A program made the position numbers and the translations under genes. The notes below the pieces were generated by a model, which ran no database searches, was not told the DNA's origin, and saw only the letters and a list, made by a program, of their open reading frames with translations. From Plesiocystis pacifica SIR-1 (GTDB lineage: Bacteria; Myxococcota_A; Polyangia; Nannocystales; Nannocystaceae), in the NCBI RefSeq assembly GCF_000170895.1, contig NZ_ABCS01000055.1, forward strand, positions 1 through 64,000: DNA of 64,000 nucleotides, given 5' to 3'. Positions 7,547-16,838 of the stretch are shown in pieces. Numbering within the stretch: position 1 is the first letter of the stretch; each line of letters begins with the position of its first letter.

Positions 7547-10298
7547 CCCTGGGCTCCTCGGCTTGGGCGTCGTCGGCGGGGGCGGGATCGTCTCGGGCGT
7601 CCCGACCTGCGGGTGGGTCGACCTCCCCACGCGCGCGCTTGGTCGCCGGACGCTTGGCCGACTTGGGCTTGGACTTGCCGGGAGACTTGGGCGGAGCTTT
7701 GGGCGCGCCGCGCCGCAGCTTGGCGAGCAGCGCGGCCAGGCCGGGCGCCGCGAACACGGCGAGGCCGCTGGCGAGGGCGCAGCCGATCGCGAGGGCCAGG
7801 CCGAGCTCGCGCCACAGCGGCTGGGCCGAGGTCAGCAGGGCGACGCCCGCGAGGGCCTGGCAGCCGCCGCTGAGCAGCAGGCCCCAGGCGACGAGGGGCT
7901 CGTCGCGCAAGGTCGCCGTGGCCGTGCGCGCGCTGGCCATGGCCGCGGCCGCGCCGACGAGGGCGAGCACGGGCAGCAGGTGGGGGCCGATGGGCAGACC
8001 GAGCAGGCGCAGGGCCAGGAACACGCCGCCTTGGCTGGCCGCGGCGACGAGGGCCACGGCCATGGCCACGGGGAAGCTGCGCGAGCCGACCCAGGCCAGG
8101 AAGGCGAGGAGCCAGGCGCTGGCCAGGAGCACGATCGCCAGGCGGTCCTCGAAGCTGCGCTGGTCGATCATCGCGGCGATCGCCGGGCCGCGCAGGGGCG
8201 GGAGCTCGGCCAGGCGCGCGTCGGCGATGGGCACCGCGGGCAGGCCGTCCTCGCCCCGCAGCTCGACGCGCGTGCGCAGCTCGACCGGTCCTTCGATGGC
8301 CTCGGGCGGCGTGTCGAGGCGAGCGCCGATGAGGTAGCCGCCGATCCACGGCCCGAGGGGGCCGTCGAGGGCCGCCTGGGCGCTGGGCAGCTCCTCGATG
8401 TCCGCGGCCCCGCGCACGAACTCGGCGAAGGCCTCGACGCGCAGGCCCTGGTCTTCGAGCAAGACCTCGAGGGCGGCCATGCGCTCTTGGAGGGCGAGGG
8501 TCGAGAGGGCCTGGCGGCGCGCCTCGAGCTCGCCCTGGGGGAGCACGAAGCTGGCGGGGGAGTCGATGCGCCGGGCCTCGTTGGGGACCAAGCTGGCGAG
8601 GGCGGCCGCGTCGAGGGAGGCGGCGTCGAGGGCCGCGGCGGCCTCGGTCCGGAAGGCCTCGGGGGCGTTCGGATCGGCGGCCGCGTCGGCGTGGGCCTGG
8701 CTGCGGACCTCGACCATCATCGCGGGGTCGTAGAAGTGCTCGGCGAGCTCGGCCTCGGCTCCGACCACCGCGTCGGGGACGGGCAGGGCGACGGCCGGGC
8801 GGTAGCGGAGCCCCTGCCAGCCCCACACGCCGGCCGCGATGGCGGCGACGACCAGGAGCAGCGCGGGCACGGGCAGGGCGACGAGGCGGCGGCCCGGTCG
8901 GCGCCAGTCCATGTCGTCGCCGACCAGGCCGAGCAGGGCCGGCAGGACCACGCGCATGATCAGGGCCGCGCACACGCAGGCGCAGGCCCAGCCCAGGGCC
9001 CAGCGCCGCCACGCGGGGTAGGGGGTCAGCAGCAGGGGGGTCAGGGCCGTGGCGGCGATCAGCACGGCCAGCCAGCCCCGCCACAGGTCGCGGCTCAGCT
9101 CGTCGGCGAGGGCGCGCAGGGGGGGCTCGCCGTCGTTGCCTGCGCGCCGGGCTCGGGCGCCGCCGTGGCGCAGGGCCGCGTCGCAGGCGAAGCCCATGAC
9201 CGCGATGAGCAGGGCGCCGCCGACGAGGTCGAGGGGCAGGCCGAGGCGGTCGAGGAGCGCGGCCGCGAGCAGCCACGCGCTGCCCAGGCAGGCCGCGAGG
9301 GCGAGCACGGGGATCACCCGGCGCAGGCTCAGGCTCAGCAGCACGACCAGGGCGGCGAAGCAGGCCGTCAGCGCCGCTCGGCCGTCGCGGGCCAGGAGCT
9401 CTCCGCCCCGGGCCGCCCGGCGCCGGGGGTCGAGGACCTCGACCTCCACGGGCAGCTCGAGGGCGTCCACGGCCGCGCGCAGCTCGGCCTCGAGCACCTC
9501 GGGGTCCCGGGTCGAGTCGAGCTGGACGAGGGCCCGGTCGCCGCGGGCGTTGACCAGGTCGCCGCCCGGGCCGATCTGCGGCCCCGCGCTCCCCGGCTGG
9601 GCGCCGACGTGGCCGAGGCGTCCGGCCTCGCGCTGGGTCAGCACGGACAGGCCGAGGGGGTCGCGGCGCGGCTGCTCGCCGGACACGGAGAACAGCGGGC
9701 TGCTCATGCGCGCCTCGAGGCCCTGGACCTGGGCGAGCATGCGCTCGTCGCTGAGGCGCTCGCGCAGGGCCGCGTGGGTGTCGACGGGCAGCAGGTAGAG
9801 GGCGTGGGCGTCGAGCCAGCGGGTGATCTCGGTCTTCGGCGGCCCGTAGGGCACGCGCTCCTCGCCGAGGGCCTCCTCGATCGCAAAGCCGGCCTCGGCC
9901 AGGGCCGCGCCGGCGTCGGGGGCCACGGCCTTGCCAGGCCCGCCTCGATCGCCCGGGGTGTCCTTCGAGTTGGCGCCCTCGAGGGCCTCGGCGTCGACGC
10001 GCAGCAGGGCCAGGGGGCGCTCGTCGCTGAGCCGGTGCTCGGCGGGCAAGAGCGCGTCCTCACCGAGGGCCTCGCCGATGCCGCCGACGTTGCCGCCGAG
10101 GCGCGCGAGGCCGGCGAGCAGGGTCAGCACGAGCCACAGCCCGACGGCCACGAGGCCGAGGGTCTTCGGGGACGAGGCGGCGCGCCTGGTCTCGCCCCGC
10201 GACGAGGCAGCGGCGGACCGCGACGAGGCGGCGCGCGCCTCGTCCTCGCTCGCGGGGGGCGACCCCTCGTCTTCGCTGCGGCCCTCGTCGGCGCTCAC
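7539..10298 (-). CDS. MMPL/RND-family exporter
   Basis: 919 aa from the GTG at 10298 (VSADEGRSED); the frame is open to 10364 but that would run past the start of the divergent helicase gene. One membrane helix near residues 50-70 (GLVAVGLWLVLTLLAGLA), a large extracytoplasmic domain, a block of about five helices, a second extracytoplasmic domain and a second helix block: the internal two-fold repeat of RND transporters. The C-terminus is Lys/Pro/Asp-rich and cytoplasmic. The overlapping LolA-like gene suggests the pair moves a lipid or lipid-linked product to the outer membrane, as LolA/MMPL pairs do in aryl polyene and similar loci, but no biosynthetic genes are present here. Confidence 0.8.
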   Translation of the reverse strand: MSADEGRSEDEGSPPASEDEARAASSRSAAASSRGETRRAASSPKTLGLVAVGLWLVLTLLAGLARLGGNVGGIGEALGEDALLPAEHRLSDERPLALLRVDAEALEGANSKDTPGDRGGPGKAVAPDAGAALAEAGFAIEEALGEERVPYGPPKTEITRWLDAHALYLLPVDTHAALRERLSDERMLAQVQGLEARMSSPLFSVSGEQPRRDPLGLSVLTQREAGRLGHVGAQPGSAGPQIGPGGDLVNARGDRALVQLDSTRDPEVLEAELRAAVDALELPVEVEVLDPRRRAARGGELLARDGRAALTACFAALVVLLSLSLRRVIPVLALAACLGSAWLLAAALLDRLGLPLDLVGGALLIAVMGFACDAALRHGGARARRAGNDGEPPLRALADELSRDLWRGWLAVLIAATALTPLLLTPYPAWRRWALGWACACVCAALIMRVVLPALLGLVGDDMDWRRPGRRLVALPVPALLLVVAAIAAGVWGWQGLRYRPAVALPVPDAVVGAEAELAEHFYDPAMMVEVRSQAHADAAADPNAPEAFRTEAAAALDAASLDAAALASLVPNEARRIDSPASFVLPQGELEARRQALSTLALQERMAALEVLLEDQGLRVEAFAEFVRGAADIEELPSAQAALDGPLGPWIGGYLIGARLDTPPEAIEGPVELRTRVELRGEDGLPAVPIADARLAELPPLRGPAIAAMIDQRSFEDRLAIVLLASAWLLAFLAWVGSRSFPVAMAVALVAAASQGGVFLALRLLGLPIGPHLLPVLALVGAAAAMASARTATATLRDEPLVAWGLLLSGGCQALAGVALLTSAQPLWRELGLALAIGCALASGLAVFAAPGLAALLAKLRRGAPKAPPKSPGKSKPKSAKRPATKRARGEVDPPAGRDARDDPAPADDAQAEEPRDD

Positions 10299-10341
10299 GC
10301 CCGCGCACCTTAGCACTGTCGTGGTACACAGCCGACTCCCG

Positions 10342-12879
10342 ATGGCTCCGAGCATCCCCCTCAACCCCGCTCAGCGCGCAGGCGTCGAATACCGCGGCGG
10401 GCCCCTGCTGCTGCTCGCGGGCGCCGGGACGGGGAAGACCCGGGTCATCACCCAGCGGGTCGCGGCGCTCATCGACGAGGGCGTGCCGGCGTGGCGGATC
10501 CTCGCGGTGACCTTCACCAACAAGGCCGCGGGCGAGATGCGCGAGCGGATCGCCGGCCTGCTCGAGATGGAGCTCGACGAGCTGCGCCGGGACGGGCCGT
10601 GGATCGGCACCTTCCACTCGATCTGCGCGCGAATCCTGCGGCGCCACGGCCAGGGCGTGGGGCTGACCCGCAACTTCTCGATCTACGACGCCGACGACCA
10701 AAAGACGCTGATGCGCAGGGTCCTCAAGGACCTCGACATCGACCCCAAGGCCTTCTCGGCCAGCGCGGCCCTGGGCAAGATCGACGCGGCCAAGAACCTC
10801 GGCTACGCGCGCCATCAGCTCGACGCCATGAACTACTCCGAGCCCGTCGCCAGCTGGACGCGCAAGGCGTGGACCCTCTACGAGGGCCGGCTGCGGGCCG
10901 CGGACGCCGTCGACTTCAACGACCTGCTGGCGCTGGCGGTCGAGCTGCTGCGCAAGGCCAAGCCCGCTCAGCCTCAGCCGGGCGCTCGCTCTTTTGGCTC
11001 GGGTTCTGGCTCGGGTTCTGGCTCGGGCGCCCGGCGCATGGCGCTGCGGACCACCCGGGGCCCGGGCAGCGGCGCGCCCACGGCCAGCGGGGGCGCGGTC
11101 AACCCCGTCCTCGGCCTGCGCCGCCGCTTCTTCCACGTCGTCGTCGACGAGTTCCAGGACACCAACCCCGTGCAGGCCGAGCTCGTCGAGCTGCTGTGCG
11201 GACCCTCGGCGCAGCTGTGCGTGGTCGGGGACGACGACCAGGCCATCTACGGCTGGCGCGGGGCGGACGTCAAACAGATCCTCAACTTCCCCGACCGCCA
11301 CCCCGGCTGCGAGGTCATCCGCCTCGAGCAGAACTACCGCAGCACCACCCACATCCTCGACTGCGCCAACGCGGTCATCCGCGGCGGGGCGCGGCGTCAC
11401 TCCAAGCGACTGTGGAGCGACCTGGGCCCCGGCGAGCGGGCCGAGCTGCACGGCTTCGCCGACGAGCGCGACGAGGCGCAATACGTCGCCCGGCGCGTGC
11501 GCCGTGCCATCGACGAGGGCGAGTCGCCCGGCGAGATCGCGGTCTTTTACCGGACCCACGCCCAGTCCCGGCCCCTCGAAGAGGCCATGCGCCTGGCCGG
11601 CGTCCGCTACCGCATGCTCGGCGGGATCCGTTTTTTCGATCGCCGCGAGATCAAGGACCTCATCGCCTACCTGCGCCTGCTGACCAACCCCGGCTCGGAC
11701 CTCGACTGCCTGCGCGTCATCAACGTCCCCGCCCGGCGCATCGGCGCGCGGACCATCGAGCGCCTCTCGGCCTGGGCCATCAGCAAGGAGAGCTCGCTCT
11801 ACGACGCCTGCGGCCCGGCCTCGAAGCACGGCGAGGAGGCCGGCCTCGGGCGCGCGGCGGTCAAGGCGGTCAAGGGCTTTTGGGAGCTCGTCGAGGGCCT
11901 GCGCGACGACAGCGAGGAGCTCAGCCACCACGAGACCGCGTCCTTGGTGCTCGGGCGGACCAACTACCTCGAGAGCTTCGCCGCCGAGCAGGACGCCGAG
12001 ACCCGGACCGAGAACCTCTACGAGTTCAGGGGCGCGCTCGAGGAGTTCGGCGAGGAGCAGCCCGACGTCAGCCTGGCCGAGTACCTCGAGCAGATCTCGC
12101 TCGCCGCCGGCGGCGACGAGGCCACCGTCGACGCCGCGATCACCCTCATGACGATCCACTCGGCCAAGGGCCTCGAGTTCGATCGCGTCATGCTCACCGG
12201 CATGGAGGAGCGGGTCTTCCCCCACGTGCGCTCCCTCGACCCCGAGAACCCCAAGGGCCGCGAGGCCCTCGAGGAGGAGCGGCGCCTGGCCTACGTGGCG
12301 ATCAGCCGGGCCCGTCGGTGGCTCAGCCTCAGCTTCGTCGAGCGGCGCTTTTTGTGGGGCAGCACCCAGCTCAACGAGCCCTCGCGCTTCCTGCGTGCTC
12401 TTCCCGAGGAGGGCATCGTGCGCAAGGGGCTGGCGCTGAAGCAGAACAAGCAGCGCGCGAGGGCCCTCGCGCCCCGGCGCCGCGAGCCCAGCTGGGACGA
12501 CGACATCGAGCTCGACCCCGAGTACCGCGACGACGGCTCGATCGGGCGGGTGCGCACCCGCAGCACCCGCAGCGCCCGCAGCAAGCGGACCGAGGGCGTG
12601 CAGACCGAGGGCGGGCAGACCGTGCTGTCCTGGGGGGGCTCGAGCCTGAGCTTCGCCGAGCCGGAGACGGGGCCCTACGAGCCCGCGGAGCCGGAGACGA
12701 CGGTCGAGTACGAGGCGCACGCCGACGCGGAGATCTTCCAGGGCATGCGCGTGCGTCACAAAAAGTATGGCGTGGGGATCGTGATCGGGTGGACGGGCTC
12801 GGGGCCGACGGCGAAGTTGACGATCGGCTTCGGCGGGACGCGGCGGACGATCGTTGCGCGCTTCGTGACGCCGGTTTAG
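10342..12879 (+). CDS. pcrA: ATP-dependent DNA helicase, UvrD/PcrA type
   Basis: 845 aa. Superfamily 1A helicase unwinding DNA 3'-5' in repair and replication restart. Visible: Q motif (LNPAQRAGVEY), Walker A (AGAGTGKTRVITQR), motif II (DEFQDTNPVQ), motif III (VVGDDDQAIYGWRGAD), motif IV region (EQNYRST), motif V (TIHSAKGLEFDRV) and motif VI (EERRLAYVAISRAR). The last 45 residues (GMRVRHKKYGVGIVI and following) match the PcrA C-terminal Tudor-like domain that contacts RNA polymerase. Odd: between motifs Ib and II, about residues 212-255, lies a low-complexity insertion starting with a Gly-Ser run encoded by 12-bp repeats (about 10997-11031). The start is the first ATG preceding the Q motif, 43 bp from the divergent MMPL start. 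Confidence 0.95.
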   Translation: MAPSIPLNPAQRAGVEYRGGPLLLLAGAGTGKTRVITQRVAALIDEGVPAWRILAVTFTNKAAGEMRERIAGLLEMELDELRRDGPWIGTFHSICARILRRHGQGVGLTRNFSIYDADDQKTLMRRVLKDLDIDPKAFSASAALGKIDAAKNLGYARHQLDAMNYSEPVASWTRKAWTLYEGRLRAADAVDFNDLLALAVELLRKAKPAQPQPGARSFGSGSGSGSGSGARRMALRTTRGPGSGAPTASGGAVNPVLGLRRRFFHVVVDEFQDTNPVQAELVELLCGPSAQLCVVGDDDQAIYGWRGADVKQILNFPDRHPGCEVIRLEQNYRSTTHILDCANAVIRGGARRHSKRLWSDLGPGERAELHGFADERDEAQYVARRVRRAIDEGESPGEIAVFYRTHAQSRPLEEAMRLAGVRYRMLGGIRFFDRREIKDLIAYLRLLTNPGSDLDCLRVINVPARRIGARTIERLSAWAISKESSLYDACGPASKHGEEAGLGRAAVKAVKGFWELVEGLRDDSEELSHHETASLVLGRTNYLESFAAEQDAETRTENLYEFRGALEEFGEEQPDVSLAEYLEQISLAAGGDEATVDAAITLMTIHSAKGLEFDRVMLTGMEERVFPHVRSLDPENPKGREALEEERRLAYVAISRARRWLSLSFVERRFLWGSTQLNEPSRFLRALPEEGIVRKGLALKQNKQRARALAPRRREPSWDDDIELDPEYRDDGSIGRVRTRSTRSARSKRTEGVQTEGGQTVLSWGGSSLSFAEPETGPYEPAEPETTVEYEAHADAEIFQGMRVRHKKYGVGIVIGWTGSGPTAKLTIGFGGTRRTIVARFVTPV

Positions 12880-12931
12880 GGGCGGTGGCTGCTGCGTGCG
12901 GGGTTGTTCAACCGCGCGTTGCGAATTGCTT

Positions 12932-12972
12932 CGGCGGGGATGAAGACCCGTTTTTGGTCCGCATCCCCGCCG
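12932..12972. terminator. Bidirectional hairpin between helicase and sigma-factor genes
   Basis: CGGCGGGGATG and CATCCCCGCCG form a perfect 11-bp stem; inside, GACC and GGTC can pair around CGTTTTT. It lies between two convergent stop codons (12879 and 13001), the expected place for a shared terminator. Confidence 0.75.
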
Positions 12973-13000
12973 TCGACAGGCCTCCCTGGCCCAAGTCCGT

Positions 13001-14275
<1,275 letters not shown>

Positions 14276-14409
14276 GGCCGTTCTCCTGAAGATTGCACGA
14301 CACTTGTAGCATGCTTGTTCAAGGTTTGGTAAGTAATTGTTGGCCGTCGAGGTCACTTTTTTTCGAGAAGCGTCTCACGACCGGTCTTTTGGACCAATCC
14401 AGTCAACCC

Positions 14410-14438
14410 TGAACAACCTTACGCAGGACCTGTATAAG
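14410..14438 (+). promoter_or_regulatory. Candidate sigma-70 promoter of the desaturase gene
   Basis: TGAACA at 14410-14415 and TATAAG at 14433-14438 are 17 bp apart and lie 18 bp before the ATG at 14457, in a clearly AT-richer stretch. Prediction by consensus match only. Confidence 0.35.
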
Positions 14439-14456
14439 GTTAGAGCTCGAAACCCG

Positions 14457-16097
14457 ATGCCTGATGACACAATCCCAGCAACCTTGAACAGCGCCCCCCG
14501 CGTTGTCGTGGTGGGCGGCGGCATCGGTGGCCTCGTCGCAGCGGCGGCCTTGGCGCGCTCTGGCATCGGCGTGCTGCTGCTCGAGGCGCAGACCTACTTT
14601 GGCGGCTGCGCCGGGACCTTCTATCGCCGGGGCTACCGCTACGACGCCGGCGCGACGGTGGCGGCCGGCTTTGGGACGGGCGGGGTCATGGAGACCTTGT
14701 TCGACTGGCTCGATGTCGAGGTCGAGGCGGAGCTGGCCGAGTCGAGCATGGCCGTGCACCTCCCGGGGCGCTCGCCGATCGTCCTGCCCACGGATCGCGC
14801 GCGCTGGGAGTCGGAGCGCGAGGCGATCTTTGGGCCCGAGTCCCGAGCTTTTTGGCGCTGGCAAGATCGCACGGCGAGCCTTGTCTGGGATCTCGCCCTG
14901 CGCCTCCCGCCTTGGCCGGCCCGTCGGCTTGGCGAGTGGGGTCGGTGCGCGGGCGCGGGCGTGCGGACCCTCGGCTCGGAGCTCGGCCAGGTGCACATGG
15001 GCCTCTTGCTCGACGCGATCCGGCCGCTCCAGCATCGCTTGCCCGCGGCCGGGGACGATCCTTCGCTCCGCGATCTCCACCGCTTCATCGACGGGCTGCT
15101 GCTCATCTCGGCCCAGGTCCGGAGCGATCGGGCGCTGGCGCTCTACGGCGCGGGGGCCCTCGACTTTCCCTGGCGCGGGGTTGCCCATGTTCGCGGGGGC
15201 ATGGGGGGCATCGCCGACGCCTTGGTTGAAGGGATCCGCAAGCATGGCGGCCGGGTGCTCACCCGTCGGCGCGTGGTCTCGGTCGAGCGCGAGGCCGGGC
15301 GGGTGCGCGCGGTGGTCTGCAACACCGGCGAGCGCTTCCACGGCGACGCGGTCGTGCTCAACACGACCCCGTGGAATCTCCGCGCCTTCCTCGACCCCGA
15401 CCAGGGCCCCTTGCCGCCGAGCCTGGCCACGCTGCGCTCACCGGACGCGGACCTCGATCAAGGTGGATGGGGCGCTTTCGTCCTGCACTGCAGCGTGGAC
15501 GAGGCCGCAGTTCCGGACGCCGGGCCGCTTCATCATCAGGTCCACCTCGGCGGCCCCATGGGCGAGGGCAACACGGCCTTCATCTCGGTCTCGCCGGGTT
15601 GGGACGAGGGCCGCGCCCCGCCGGGGATGCGGGCGGTCACCATCTCCACGCACACGCGCCTGCGCCCGTGGTGGCGCCTGCTAAAGGAGAACGAGCAGGA
15701 GTACGCCGTCCACAAGGCGAGCTATCAAGATCGCCTGTTGGCGGCCGCCGAGGTTGCGCTGCCGGGCTTTCGCCGGCGCGTGGGTGAGGTCTTTGCCGGC
15801 ACCCCGGTCACTTACGCTCACTACACGGGCCGCGCCCAGGGCTGGGTCGGCGGTCTGCCGCAAACCCAGCTCCGAGGGCCATTCCGCGCCGATCTCGGGG
15901 GCGGTCTGTGGATGGTCGGGGACTCCGTGTTCCCCGGCCAGTCGACCCTCGCGGTGACTCTTTCGAGCCTGCGCGTCAGCGCGGAGCTGAGCTCGAGCCT
16001 TGGACTCGCGCCAGCCAAAACCAGGGCATGGGATACACTCGTGGAGTGGAACGCGACAGTGGGCAGGCTCAGGGGCCGCACGATCTCGCAGGCGTGA
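14457..16097 (+). CDS. CrtI/CrtISO-type FAD-dependent desaturase or isomerase
   Basis: 546 aa. N-terminal dinucleotide-binding motif VVVGGGIGGLVAAAALA followed by LLLEAQTYFGGCAGTF and GYRYDAGATV, the pattern of phytoene desaturases, carotenoid isomerases and retinol reductases. A C-terminal FAD-contact segment (MVGDSVFPGQSTLAVTLSSL) is intact. Length is usual for the family. The exact substrate cannot be told; no other carotenoid genes are in the window. The start at 14457 (MPDDTIP) places a good promoter immediately upstream; an ATG at 14337 would add 40 unconserved residues. It is divergent from the sigma-factor gene, which could indicate joint control. The 3' end overlaps the response-regulator gene in another frame. 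Confidence 0.8.
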   Translation: MPDDTIPATLNSAPRVVVVGGGIGGLVAAAALARSGIGVLLLEAQTYFGGCAGTFYRRGYRYDAGATVAAGFGTGGVMETLFDWLDVEVEAELAESSMAVHLPGRSPIVLPTDRARWESEREAIFGPESRAFWRWQDRTASLVWDLALRLPPWPARRLGEWGRCAGAGVRTLGSELGQVHMGLLLDAIRPLQHRLPAAGDDPSLRDLHRFIDGLLLISAQVRSDRALALYGAGALDFPWRGVAHVRGGMGGIADALVEGIRKHGGRVLTRRRVVSVEREAGRVRAVVCNTGERFHGDAVVLNTTPWNLRAFLDPDQGPLPPSLATLRSPDADLDQGGWGAFVLHCSVDEAAVPDAGPLHHQVHLGGPMGEGNTAFISVSPGWDEGRAPPGMRAVTISTHTRLRPWWRLLKENEQEYAVHKASYQDRLLAAAEVALPGFRRRVGEVFAGTPVTYAHYTGRAQGWVGGLPQTQLRGPFRADLGGGLWMVGDSVFPGQSTLAVTLSSLRVSAELSSSLGLAPAKTRAWDTLVEWNATVGRLRGRTISQA

Positions 16098-16807
16098 CCA
16101 TCTTGATGGTCGAGGACGATCCGAGAGCGGCGAAGTGGGCACGGATGGCGCTCGAAGAGCGGGGCGCCAAGATTTTGTGGGCGACGCGCATCGATCAGGC
16201 GCGGGCTTTGGCGGAGCGGCACAATCCCGAGATCGCGCTGCTCGACGTACACCTCCCCGACGGGAACGGTCTCGACCTGGTCGTCGAGCTGCGCACCCGG
16301 GATGTCCCCTGCGCGGTGGTCGTGATGACTGGCTCCCCAGAGTCGGCGGTCGCCCGGATCGCGGCGGGGCTCGGGGTCACGGAGTTCCTCGACAAGCCCA
16401 TCGAGCTCGACCGCCTCGAGGCGGCCGTGTCCCGGGCCCGCGACCGCGGCGAGCTGCTGCGTCGCATCCTCGCCGAGCACAAGGGCGACGTGGTCCAGAG
16501 CGAGATCACCAACTCCGTCGGCGAGCGCCTGGCCAAGGCCAAGGACAAGGCGCCGACCCGAGCCTCGGACTCGAGCCAGCGCCTGGCCTTGCTGGCCTCG
16601 GAGTTTGGCCTGAGCGCCCGGCAGGCCCAGGCCGTGGCCGGCGTCGCCGAGGGCCTGTCCGACGCCGACATCGCCGCGGCCATGAAGGTCTCCTACAGCC
16701 GCACCCGGCAGCTGCTCGCCGCGGCCTTCTCGAAGCTCGGGCTCAAGTCGCGCAACGACTTCATCCGCTTCTTGTGGGAGCGCAGCGGCACCCCGGACGG
16801 GCAGTAG
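16028..16807 (+). CDS. Response regulator with receiver and helix-turn-helix domain
   Basis: 259 aa from ATG 16028; a GTG at 16046 is an alternative. The receiver domain carries the acidic pocket (VEDD), the phospho-acceptor Asp (ALLDVHLPDG), Thr/Ser (VMTGS) and the conserved Lys (FLDKPIE), all present, so it should be phosphorylatable. After a linker the C-terminal 60 residues (SARQAQAVAGVAEGLSDADI and on) resemble a LuxR/GerE-type DNA-binding helix-turn-helix. It overlaps the end of the desaturase gene by 70 bp, implying co-transcription. The giant AAA protein and the histidine kinase are close by on the opposite strand; the kinase at 21464-22357 is a candidate partner. Confidence 0.85.
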   Translation: MGYTRGVERDSGQAQGPHDLAGVTILMVEDDPRAAKWARMALEERGAKILWATRIDQARALAERHNPEIALLDVHLPDGNGLDLVVELRTRDVPCAVVVMTGSPESAVARIAAGLGVTEFLDKPIELDRLEAAVSRARDRGELLRRILAEHKGDVVQSEITNSVGERLAKAKDKAPTRASDSSQRLALLASEFGLSARQAQAVAGVAEGLSDADIAAAMKVSYSRTRQLLAAAFSKLGLKSRNDFIRFLWERSGTPDGQ

Positions 16808-16838
16808 CGCAGGTCGAGCGCGCCGGACGAGCGGCGAG

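Noticed and set aside
6842..10298. Possible aryl polyene or lipid biosynthetic gene cluster around LolA/MMPL.
   Set aside because: No ketosynthase, acyl carrier protein or glycosyltransferase is adjacent.
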